Origin: a bacterium
GTDB taxonomy: Bacteria; Chlamydiota; Chlamydiia; Chlamydiales; 2-12-FULL-49-11
Direction of reading: 5' to 3'
Length of the DNA: 16,752 bases
NCBI GenBank assembly: GCA_022600215.1
Contig: JAHZKV010000022.1
Location: forward strand, 1 to 16,752
The notes beneath the pieces are model-generated. The model made no database searches. It was not told the origin of the DNA and saw nothing but the letters and a program-made list of their open reading frames with translations. The translations under genes and the position numbers were made by a program. The first letter of the stretch is position 1. Every line of letters starts with the position of its first letter. This document shows positions 8,351-14,704 of this stretch, in pieces.

Positions 8351-8392
8351 TTATGTCCCCATTTTTGAATTTTCCATCAATTCTTCACTCTA

Positions 8393-8421
8393 AACATAGT
8401 AAATGGATCTATTCCATGCAA
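8393..8421 (-). promoter_or_regulatory. Candidate sigma66-type promoter of copN
   Basis: On the minus strand TTGCAT (8421-8416) and TATGTT (8398-8393) are separated by exactly 17 bp. The predicted transcript start is near 8386, giving a leader of about 35 bases that contains the GGGG ribosome binding site. It lies between repeat copy A and copN, so copN-scc1-malQ could be transcribed independently of sctU-sctV. Motif reading only. Confidence 0.5.
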
Positions 8422-8428
8422 CCTTAAT

Positions 8429-8509
8429 GTGGGACGCTGTCCCACACCCTGCTAAAGGGCCACGCCCTTTAGAATCCCTTCGCTGATTTTTTGTGTATCC
8501 ACAAAAAAA
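8429..8509 (-). repeat. 81-bp three-hairpin repeat, copy A (inverted)
   Basis: This is the inverted copy of the family also found at 8974-9054 and 12816-12896. In the plus strand it contains GTGGGAC/GTCCCAC (8429-8445), TAAAGGGC/GCCCTTTA (8453-8471) and TTTTTTGTG/CACAAAAAA (8487-8508), each a perfect stem with a loop of 3-4 bases. It starts four bases after the stop codon of the secreted 140-residue protein gene. Compared with copies B and C it differs mostly in paired positions that keep the stems intact. Length is the same, 81 bp, in all three copies. Confidence 0.85.
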
Positions 8510-8513
8510 TAGA

Positions 8514-8936
8514 TTACGGCAGAGCTTTAAGAGCTTGTTTAAGAAAGATAGAGTTATTATTTCCTGTAATTACAATCTTACATTTTGTGGAAGGTTTTTT
8601 ATCAGGGTAGATATCAACGGTAATGGCATTTGCATAAATGTCTTCTTGGAAATAGGTATTAATCATTTCTCTTCCCCAGTATTCATTATCTTTTATGTGG
8701 TAGGTAGTTCCTTCTACATCTAGAAGATGAAGGCCAAAAAAAGAACATTCATAGTCTGTATCTTTATGCATAGACTCTTTTGCAGGGATTGTGATTTTAT
8801 TGGCTTCTAAGTCTTTTAGATTGTCATTTTTAGTAGTGATAGAAAGTGTAATTTCATGATTAGTATGATTGTTTATATTGTAACTTGATAGTGTTCCAAA
8901 AAATAATAACAATGTAAGAAAAAAGATTTTGTGCAT
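8514..8936 (-). CDS. Small secreted protein of unknown function
   Basis: A 140-residue product starting at the ATG at 8936, which has a good ribosome binding site (AGAAGG, four bases before the ATG). A frame extension to 8999 would run into repeat copy B and bury the signal peptide, so I reject it. The N-terminus MHKIFFLTLLLFFGTLSSYN is a signal peptide. The mature part is polar, with alternating hydrophobic residues (HEITLSITTKND, NAITVDIYPD, KCKIVITGNNN) suggesting a beta sandwich, and two cysteines (YECSFF and TKCKIV) that could form a disulfide. I do not recognise the family. The gene is more AT-rich than its type III secretion neighbours, lies between sctV and copN, and is bracketed by inverted repeat copies. 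All of this suggests later insertion. Confidence 0.65.
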   Translation of the reverse strand: MHKIFFLTLLLFFGTLSSYNINNHTNHEITLSITTKNDNLKDLEANKITIPAKESMHKDTDYECSFFGLHLLDVEGTTYHIKDNEYWGREMINTYFQEDIYANAITVDIYPDKKPSTKCKIVITGNNNSIFLKQALKALP

Positions 8937-8973
8937 ATAACCTTCTAAAATGTTAGATACTTTACTCTTTTCA

Positions 8974-9054
8974 TTTTTTTGTGCACACAAAAAAATCAAC
9001 GAAGGGTTTGCAAAGGGTTATTACCCTTTGCCAGGGGCTGGGACAGCGTCCCAG
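8974..9054 (+). repeat. 81-bp three-hairpin repeat, copy B
   Basis: The reference copy of the family. Stem 1 pairs TTTTTTTGTG with CACAAAAAAA (8974-8995), stem 2 pairs CAAAGGGT with ACCCTTTG around a TATT loop (9011-9030), and stem 3 pairs CTGGGAC with GTCCCAG around AGC (9038-9054). The connecting segment TCAACGAAGGGTTTG is shared with copy C with few changes. Its right end lies two bases from the stop codon of sctV. No uridine run follows stem 2 or stem 3 directly in either reading direction, so a classical intrinsic terminator is not evident. Confidence 0.88.
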
Positions 9055-9056
9055 TT

Positions 9057-11183
9057 CTAGCTCAAAGCGATCTTGCCAAGGGGTTGGATGCGTATTTCTG
9101 GTACAACTTCTTGGGTGGAGAGGACGGCAAACTGTGGGTAGTCGCTCTCTATGAGTTTTTTTACGAAGCGGCGCACATCGATGGCGGTGAGGATAACGGG
9201 GGTAATCCCTCCGGGCGGTGTGGGTTTTACGGCATTTTTGATCGCTTGTAAGATGAGTTGTATGGAGTCGTTATCGAGACGAAGGTAGGAACCTGAGGAG
9301 GTTTCGGTGATAGCACCACGTACCATATCTTCGATCTCTGATTCGAGGAGGTAGACAGGGAGGATAGATTGCCCTTTGGAATATTTGTAGCTGAGGTATC
9401 GCTTGAGAGATTGCCTGATGTATTCTGTTAGGAGGATAGGATCTTTTTCTGTTTGTGCCCACTCGGATAGGGCTTCTAAAATACTTCGTAGATCTTTTAC
9501 TGACACTTGCTCTTGGATAAGGCGGCGGAAGATATCGGTCATCTTTTGCAGAGGTACTAGCCGTGATACCTCTTTGACAAGGTCGGGGAAGTTCTTTTCG
9601 ATAAATTCTAAGATGGCACGCACTTCTTGTATGCCGAGGAATTCGCTTGCATATTGACGGTAGAAATAGGAGAGGTGGAGGACAACTACATCGAGTATCT
9701 CCCAATACTTTATCCCTGCTTTGTCTAGTACTTGCTTGTATTCTTTATTTACCCAAAGGGCTGGGCCGTCCATGATATTTTTTGATTTGGTGAATGGTAT
9801 ATTGTATCGGTGGAGGTTATCTTCTGTTTCGGAGGTGAGCACATGATCTTTGATTACCTTTCCTTTCATAAGGGGTACTTCGTTTAAGTATATGCTATAC
9901 TCATCAGATTCTTGATGGGGTGCTTCGGTACGTACGTGTACTCCGGGGAAACGTACACCAAGATCTTGGTAGAGGGCTGCTCGCATCTTTGGAATCTTTT
10001 CTTCGATAAAGCGTCCACCTTCACGATCTTTTTTTACGAGGTCAGCAATAAACGACCCTGTTTCTAGAATTACGGGGAGGGTAAGAGCGTATTCATCACC
10101 ACCACCACGTATTACCGTTGCGCCATCTTTCCCTGTTTGCATGACCGAGCCTGCACCGGCTGCGTGAATTGCTTTTTGTCTACGCTCTTTTACCTGCTTG
10201 GTGATACCATATCCTAGTAAAAGTGCGGAGATGGTAAGAAATAGAGCTGTTGGGAAAGCAGGAACCATGGCAATAGCAAGTGTCATCGCTCCGGCTATGA
10301 CAAGACCTTTTGGATGTTGGGCAATTTGTCCAGTGATATCACCACCGACGTTGGACTCGTCATCTGAGGATACACGTGTGGTTACAAAACCGGCGGTAAG
10401 GGAGATGATAAGGGAAGGAATCTGGGAAACAAGTCCACTACCAATGGAGAGCAAGGTGTAGGTATGTGCCGCCTGCATAGCAGACATTCCATGCATGGTG
10501 ATACCGATGATGAGTCCACCGATGATGTTGATAAGGGCAATGACGATACCGGCGATCACATCCCCTTTTACGAACTTCATCGCACCATCCATCGCACCAT
10601 ATAGCTGACTCTCTTTTTGTAGGTTGAGACGCAGTTGCCTTGCTTGTCCAGAATCGATAATTCCTGATCGCATATCGGCATCGATACTCATCTGTTTACC
10701 TGGCATCGCATCGAGGGTAAATCTTGCAGCAACCTCTGCCACACGCTCGGCACCTTTTGTCACAACGATAAACTGCACAATGGTAATAATTAAAAAGACG
10801 ATACCACCAACTACAAAGTTACCACCAACAACGAGGTTGGCAAAAGCAAAGATCACCTCTCCAGCATAAGCATGGAGAAGAATTTGTCTAGATGCGGAGA
10901 TCTCAATACCTAGCCTTAGGAGGGTGGTGAGGAGGAGGATGGAGGGGAAGGAGGAAAGCTGGGTTGCTTTGGATATGTAGAGGGATACCATCACTAAGAT
11001 GAGGGCAGCAGTAAGGTTGATAGAGATAAGAACATCTAAAATCTCTGGTGGAAGGGGGATAATGATCATGGAGATGATCACAAACACCATAAAGGCGAGC
11101 ATAAAGTCTGAAGAGTTTGTGAGCTGCTTGATAAACTTATTATTCTTTAAGGTATCGCCGAAGTTTGCTAATGCACTTGCCAT
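9057..11183 (-). CDS. sctV: Type III secretion export-gate protein SctV (CdsV/LcrD)
   Basis: The 708-residue product belongs to the FHIPEP family (SctV/FlhA), an inner-membrane protein that forms the nonameric export gate. The first 330 residues hold about eight hydrophobic segments. The family signature is clear: TLLRLGIEISASR at 87-99, KGAERVAEVAARFTLDAMPGKQMSIDADMRSG at 143-174 (written here as a span), and GLVSQIPSLIISLTAGFVTTRVS at 250-272. Residues from about 345 on form the soluble cytoplasmic domain that binds chaperone-substrate complexes. It follows sctU with a single base between the sctU TAA and this ATG, so translation is probably coupled; the nearest GGAG lies 13 bases upstream inside sctU. 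Its context next to copN and scc1 makes injectisome SctV more likely than flagellar FlhA. Confidence 0.95.
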   Translation of the reverse strand: MASALANFGDTLKNNKFIKQLTNSSDFMLAFMVFVIISMIIIPLPPEILDVLISINLTAALILVMVSLYISKATQLSSFPSILLLTTLLRLGIEISASRQILLHAYAGEVIFAFANLVVGGNFVVGGIVFLIITIVQFIVVTKGAERVAEVAARFTLDAMPGKQMSIDADMRSGIIDSGQARQLRLNLQKESQLYGAMDGAMKFVKGDVIAGIVIALINIIGGLIIGITMHGMSAMQAAHTYTLLSIGSGLVSQIPSLIISLTAGFVTTRVSSDDESNVGGDITGQIAQHPKGLVIAGAMTLAIAMVPAFPTALFLTISALLLGYGITKQVKERRQKAIHAAGAGSVMQTGKDGATVIRGGGDEYALTLPVILETGSFIADLVKKDREGGRFIEEKIPKMRAALYQDLGVRFPGVHVRTEAPHQESDEYSIYLNEVPLMKGKVIKDHVLTSETEDNLHRYNIPFTKSKNIMDGPALWVNKEYKQVLDKAGIKYWEILDVVVLHLSYFYRQYASEFLGIQEVRAILEFIEKNFPDLVKEVSRLVPLQKMTDIFRRLIQEQVSVKDLRSILEALSEWAQTEKDPILLTEYIRQSLKRYLSYKYSKGQSILPVYLLESEIEDMVRGAITETSSGSYLRLDNDSIQLILQAIKNAVKPTPPGGITPVILTAIDVRRFVKKLIESDYPQFAVLSTQEVVPEIRIQPLGKIALS

Positions 11184-11184
11184 C

Positions 11185-12273
11185 TTATGTAAATATCTCC
11201 AATTGTTCTTCTTTTTCTTTCTCTTTTTCTTCTTCTTCGAGTTTTGCTATCCATTTTAAAACTTCTGCTATAGCTTCATAGGTTTCTTCTGGTACATAAT
11301 CTCCTGCTGCACCTTTGTAAAAAAGGGTATGGGCAAGCTCAATATTTCTCATCACCGGAATATCGTTATTTACTGCTACTTTTATTATTTCTTCGGCTAC
11401 TATGTCAAGTCCCATTGTAACAATTTTTGGGGCAGGCTCGTTGTCTGCATCATATTCAATAGCTACAGCAATATGTGTTGGATTGGTTACCACCGCCTTT
11501 GCGCGCTTAACGGAGGAGGGGCCATCTTGGTAGGCAATTTCTTGGGCAATTTGCTTTCTTCGCCCTTTGATGTTTGGGTCACCTTCTGAATCTTTGTATT
11601 CTTGTTTTACCTCAAACTTTTCCATCTTCATCTCTTTGGCAAAGTTTTTCTTTTGATAGACAAGGTCAAAAATCCCTACCGCAATAAAAAAGAGCCCCAC
11701 CCGAATGACTACCTTTTGTAAGAATGTTGCAAACACGGAAGCACTGATGTGGAGAGGGAGCCCGCAAGTACTTATCAGCTCTTCGAGGCTTGTATATACT
11801 ACCGAGTAGATAAGCGCTACGGCGCCTGCAATTTTTAAGATAGACTTGATCAATTCGATAAATGTCTTCATCTTAAAAAGATTTTTTAAATTGGTTACGG
11901 GATTGAGCTTTTTGATATCGAGCTTCATTGCTTCTACGGAGAACATGGGGCCAATGATCAAAAAGTTTACGAGCACTCCAATGACGGAGATAAATACCAT
12001 GAGGGGGAGGGAGGTGTAGAAGATAGTCTCTATTACGCCCATCATCACGCCACCAATACGCTGCTGAAGCTGGTCGTGTACTTTTATGAGGCTAAACATG
12101 TCTAGGATAAAGCCAGCAAGATTATGATAGAAGTAGGAGGAAAAAGCAAGTACTCCGGTGATGGAAACAATAAAGGTAAAAGCGGAAGGAAAATCTTTTG
12201 ATTTTGCAACCTGTCCTTTCTTCCTTGCATCCCGCAATTTCTTGGGGGTCGCCTTTTCACTTTTTTCTGCCAT
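11185..12273 (-). CDS. sctU: Type III secretion switch protein SctU (CdsU/YscU)
   Basis: The 362-residue product has the SctU/FlhB family layout. It has a charged N-terminus (EKSEKATPKKLRDARKKGQVAKSKD), four hydrophobic segments between about residues 30 and 205, then a cytoplasmic domain with the self-cleaving NPTH motif at 264-267 (VVTNPTHIAVAIEYD). Autocleavage between Asn and Pro in this family switches export to later substrates. The last 20 residues are almost all Glu and Lys, encoded by a long purine tract on the coding strand. A ribosome binding site (AGGTG) lies 8 bases before the ATG, and a strong candidate promoter lies immediately upstream. It is the first gene of the minus-strand type III group and overlaps none of its neighbours. 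Confidence 0.95.
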   Translation of the reverse strand: MAEKSEKATPKKLRDARKKGQVAKSKDFPSAFTFIVSITGVLAFSSYFYHNLAGFILDMFSLIKVHDQLQQRIGGVMMGVIETIFYTSLPLMVFISVIGVLVNFLIIGPMFSVEAMKLDIKKLNPVTNLKNLFKMKTFIELIKSILKIAGAVALIYSVVYTSLEELISTCGLPLHISASVFATFLQKVVIRVGLFFIAVGIFDLVYQKKNFAKEMKMEKFEVKQEYKDSEGDPNIKGRRKQIAQEIAYQDGPSSVKRAKAVVTNPTHIAVAIEYDADNEPAPKIVTMGLDIVAEEIIKVAVNNDIPVMRNIELAHTLFYKGAAGDYVPEETYEAIAEVLKWIAKLEEEEKEKEKEEQLEIFT

Positions 12274-12295
12274 TATTTACACCTGTAGAGATACC

Positions 12296-12324
12296 ACTAT
12301 AACGAAAAAAGCCCCTTTTTGCAA
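12296..12324 (-). promoter_or_regulatory. Candidate sigma66-type promoter of sctU
   Basis: On the minus strand TTGCAA (12324-12319) and TATAGT (12301-12296) are separated by exactly 17 bp, matching five of six bases of the -10 consensus and four of six of the -35. The expected leader is about 16 bases and still includes the AGGTG ribosome binding site of sctU. This would make sctU the head of its own transcript rather than part of the infB-ychF operon. Confidence 0.6.
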
Positions 12325-12361
12325 CTGTATTATGAGGGTGATTTTTTCAAGTAATTATTTA

Positions 12362-12390
12362 TTGCAGGATAACAAGTTGTTTTATATTAT
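12362..12390 (+). promoter_or_regulatory. Candidate promoter of the orphan membrane protein gene
   Basis: TTGCAG (12362-12367) and TATTAT (12385-12390) are 17 bp apart on the plus strand. They are followed by GGGGG at 12404-12408, six bases before the ATG at 12414. It lies back to back with the sctU promoter, with 37 bp between the two -35 elements, so a regulator bound there could act on both. Confidence 0.45.
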
Positions 12391-12413
12391 CTTTACCCAA
12401 AAAGGGGGATAAT

Positions 12414-12785
12414 ATGTCTATTTTAAGTTTAGGGCCTGCTCAGCAAGCAGGGGATGAAAATTTTATAAGAAATGTATCTTTTACGAGGGTGACTCTTGTA
12501 GTGTATATGGTGGCATTTTTAGGTCCAGCTGTTATACATTTAGCTAGTCAATCTTTACCAGGCAGGCATTCTACTGATTATTACACCTATGATAGAGTTT
12601 TTAGAAACTACTCAAAAATTTTATTAGCTATTGGTGTGATTGCTCAGCTAGGTATTGCGGCAAGAGACTTTGGATCTGCATGTAACTCAAGTGGAACTAT
12701 TCCTGTGCATAGTTTAGGAGCTTTTTTTATTAAATCTATCCTTTCTCTTGGAGTTTATAGAATGTGTGCTGACTATACTCATTAG
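12414..12785 (+). CDS. Small putative membrane protein of unknown function
   Basis: A 123-residue product with three hydrophobic stretches at about 25-45 (VTLVVYMVAFLGPAVIHLA), 67-84 (SKILLAIGVIAQLGIAA) and 100-116 (SLGAFFIKSILSLGVYRM). There is no signal peptide; the first 20 residues are polar. A strong ribosome binding site (AAAGGGGGATAAT) and a candidate promoter support it as a real gene. I do not recognise the family. Paired hydrophobic stretches in a short protein are a feature of chlamydial inclusion membrane proteins, but three separated helices fit that only loosely. It is on the strand opposite to its neighbours, between ychF and sctU, an interval that is gene-free in Chlamydia trachomatis as I recall. 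Repeat copy C lies 30 bp after its stop codon. Confidence 0.6.
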   Translation: MSILSLGPAQQAGDENFIRNVSFTRVTLVVYMVAFLGPAVIHLASQSLPGRHSTDYYTYDRVFRNYSKILLAIGVIAQLGIAARDFGSACNSSGTIPVHSLGAFFIKSILSLGVYRMCADYTH

Positions 12786-12815
12786 ATTGGAACAGTAGGG
12801 CCCTTCTTTTTATTA

Positions 12816-12896
12816 TTTTTTTGCTTATGGCAAATAAACAGCGAAGGGTTTGCAAAGGGTTATTACCCTTTGTCAGGGGATGGGACAGCGTCCCAG
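12816..12896 (+). repeat. 81-bp three-hairpin repeat, copy C
   Basis: Same orientation as copy B and nearly identical from position 12843 on. Stem 2 (CAAAGGGT with ACCCTTTG, 12853-12872) is unchanged. Stem 3 (12880-12896) has an A opposite G at its base. Stem 1 (12816-12838) is remodelled to TTTTTTTGC with GCAAATAAA, including one T-T mismatch. The copy ends five bases before the ychF stop codon and lies downstream of the orphan membrane protein gene. It therefore fills the convergent gap between a plus-strand and a minus-strand gene. Confidence 0.87.
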
Positions 12897-12901
12897 ATAG
12901 T

Positions 12902-14002
12902 TTAATTGGTGTAGAATAAGATGACGTCGTCATCCTTGACGATGTAGTCCTTCCCTTCCATTTTGGCAACGCCTGCCTCTTTTGCTTTTACGCGTGATTG
13001 ATGCTTGAGCATATCATCAAAGGCGATCACTTCGGCTCGGATAAATCCTTTTTGTAGATCGGTATGGATTTTTCCTGCAGCTTCTGGTGCTTTAAATCCT
13101 TTTGGGATGGTCCATGCCCGTGTCTCTTTTTCTCCGGTGGTGTAGTAGGTGATGAGGCCGAGTCCTTTGAAGGCTGTTTGGATAAGGCGATTGAGCCCTT
13201 TTTCTTGGAGGCCATAGCTTTCTAAGATTTCGATAGCATCTTCATCGGACAATCCAGCTAGCTCTTGCTCAATTTTTGCAGAGATACATACCATCTGACA
13301 ATTTTGGCTTTTTGCATATTCTGCTAGTTTTTTGGTATGAGCATTTTCGCCTGTGGCGATGTCTTCTTCTCCCACATTGGCTACGTAGATCATAGGTTTA
13401 AGGGTGAGAAGAGGGAAAATTTTTAATTCTTCCTTCTCTTCTTTGGATAGCTCCATGGTTCGCACTGGCTTTTCTTCTACCAGGTGAGCAACCACTTTTT
13501 TAATGATTTCGATAACAGGTGCTTTTTCTTTTTGAGCGCGGTATTTTTTCTCTAATTTTTCTAGTGCATTTTCAAGCATTTGAATATCTGCTAAGATAAG
13601 CTCTGTGTTGATTGTTTCTGCATCTTGCACTGGGTTTACTTTTCCCTCAACGTGGGTGACATTTATATCATCAAAACAGCGTACCACGTGGATAATAAGA
13701 TCAGTCTCGCGGATGTTGGAGAGGAATTTATTTCCTAGCCCTTCTCCCTTGGAGGCACCTTTTACTAGCCCGGCAATGTCGGTAAATCCAATAGAAGCGT
13801 AGATACATTTCTCAGAAGAGGAGAGCGCAGAAAGAGTTTTGATATTTGGATCAGGGACATCAACAATGCCTGTATTTGGCTCGATGGTACAGAAGGGGAA
13901 GTTATTTGCTGCGATCATCATTTTCGTGAGGGCATTAAAAAGGGTGGATTTACCAATATTTGGCAGTCCAACAATTCCACAAGATACATTAGTTGAGGTC
14001 AT
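12902..14002 (-). CDS. ychF: Ribosome-binding ATPase YchF (OLA1 family)
   Basis: The 366-residue product has the normal length of the family. The P-loop GLPNIGKST is at 12-20, the switch region NNFPFCTIEPNTG at 33-45 and DIAGLVKGASKGEGLGN at 75-91. The expected NKxD motif is NVGEED-like (VANVGEED at 208-215), as usual for this subfamily, which prefers ATP to GTP. The C-terminal TGS domain is recognisable from TYYTTGEKETRAW and HTDLQKGFIRAEVI. YchF binds ribosomes and is linked to stress and redox responses in other bacteria. It is the last gene of the infB-rbfA-truB-ychF group, six bases after truB. The ribosome binding site (AAAAGGA) lies in the last codons of truB. In Chlamydia trachomatis ribF lies between truB and ychF; here it does not. 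Confidence 0.95.
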   Translation of the reverse strand: MTSTNVSCGIVGLPNIGKSTLFNALTKMMIAANNFPFCTIEPNTGIVDVPDPNIKTLSALSSSEKCIYASIGFTDIAGLVKGASKGEGLGNKFLSNIRETDLIIHVVRCFDDINVTHVEGKVNPVQDAETINTELILADIQMLENALEKLEKKYRAQKEKAPVIEIIKKVVAHLVEEKPVRTMELSKEEKEELKIFPLLTLKPMIYVANVGEEDIATGENAHTKKLAEYAKSQNCQMVCISAKIEQELAGLSDEDAIEILESYGLQEKGLNRLIQTAFKGLGLITYYTTGEKETRAWTIPKGFKAPEAAGKIHTDLQKGFIRAEVIAFDDMLKHQSRVKAKEAGVAKMEGKDYIVKDDDVILFYTN

Positions 14003-14008
14003 CTATTG

Positions 14009-14704
14009 TTATCCTTTTTGTAAAAGTTTGTTTAGGGGACGGATTTCATCTAAATCCTTCTCAGAGAAACAGGCCTCTATGGCATGTTGTCCACTTCTTG
14101 TTCGCATGAGCATTTCGATACATCCAAAACAACCAAGGATCTCCCCTAGGTCATGGGCGATGGAACGTATGTAGGTACCGGAGGAGCAGCGAACATGGAT
14201 TTTTAGTTGGGGATACTCGTAAGAAATTATCGAGGTTTCTAATGTGACTCTTTTTGCTTTACGAGTGATCTCTTCTCCTTTACGAGCGAGTTCATAGAGC
14301 TTTTTTCCTCCTACTTTCTTTGCAGAGAACATAGGAGGGATTTGATCGATCTGTCCATTGAAAGAGGGGAGAGCATTTACTATTTCTTCGAGGGTAGGGA
14401 TGAGATCGGAGGTATGGGTGATTTCTCCATCAATGTCGTAGCTATCACGCTCTTCTCCAAGGCGAATGGTTGCAACGTATTCTTTATCTTGATGGAGATA
14501 GGTGTCTGCTGTTTTGGTATAATTCTTTCCAATAAGATAAACCATCACTCCTGTTGCAAGGGGATCTAGCGTACCTCCATGGCCAATCTTTTTTTGATTG
14601 AAGATTTTACGAAGCTTTGGAATTAAGGAGAAGGAGGTCCTTCCTGGTTCTTTGTTGATGAGTAAGATGCCTTCTAATTTTTCATCGAGTAGGGCGCTAT
14701 CCAT
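14009..14704 (-). CDS. truB: tRNA pseudouridine(55) synthase
   Basis: TruB converts U55 of the T-loop of tRNAs to pseudouridine. The 231-residue product shows the motif I region GHGGTLDPLATGV at 41-53 with catalytic Asp47, QIPPMFSAKKVGGKKLYELAR at about 120-140 and RCSSGTYIRSIAHDLG at about 172-187. It is shorter than typical bacterial enzymes (about 300 residues), ending soon after the catalytic domain without a full C-terminal RNA-binding domain; short versions are usual in Chlamydiota. The ATG overlaps the end of rbfA by eight bases (ATGGATAG), so the two are translationally coupled. Confidence 0.94.
   Translation of the reverse strand: MDSALLDEKLEGILLINKEPGRTSFSLIPKLRKIFNQKKIGHGGTLDPLATGVMVYLIGKNYTKTADTYLHQDKEYVATIRLGEERDSYDIDGEITHTSDLIPTLEEIVNALPSFNGQIDQIPPMFSAKKVGGKKLYELARKGEEITRKAKRVTLETSIISYEYPQLKIHVRCSSGTYIRSIAHDLGEILGCFGCIEMLMRTRSGQHAIEACFSEKDLDEIRPLNKLLQKG

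Larger units (their letters stand above)
8429..9054. mobile_element. Possible composite element: secreted-protein gene between two inverted 81-bp repeats
   Basis: Copies A and B of the repeat lie in opposite orientation with their T-rich ends facing inward. They enclose one gene (8514-8936) and little else, 626 bp in all. The unit sits between sctV and copN, which are adjacent in Chlamydia trachomatis. There is no transposase and I see no clear target-site duplication at the ends (flanks ccttaat and ttctag), so mobility is inference. It could be a non-autonomous element moved in trans, a recombination product of two independent repeat insertions, or a lineage-specific gene with terminator-like repeats on each side. 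Confidence 0.35.

Noticed and set aside
8937..8999. A longer reading of the secreted-protein gene starting at 8999
   Set aside because: It would place 21 polar residues before the signal peptide and run through repeat copy B. The ATG at 8936 has AGAAGG at the right distance.
8979..9251. Plus-strand frame of 90 codons across repeat B and the end of sctV
   Set aside because: It overlaps the conserved sctV coding region and a non-coding repeat, with no ribosome binding site and no recognisable protein.
9271..9705. 144-codon minus-strand frame inside sctV
   Set aside because: It is an out-of-frame shadow of the sctV cytoplasmic domain, Arg/Pro/Ser-rich and without family features.
12801..12822. 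GGGCCCTTC plus T-rich stretch after the orphan gene as a terminator
   Set aside because: AGGGCCCT is a palindrome without a loop, so it cannot form a proper hairpin before the T-rich run.
12816..12896. Repeat copies as ordinary rho-independent terminators
   Set aside because: Neither GC-rich stem is followed directly by a T-run on either strand. The T-rich stem has its T-run on the 5' side, with A after it.
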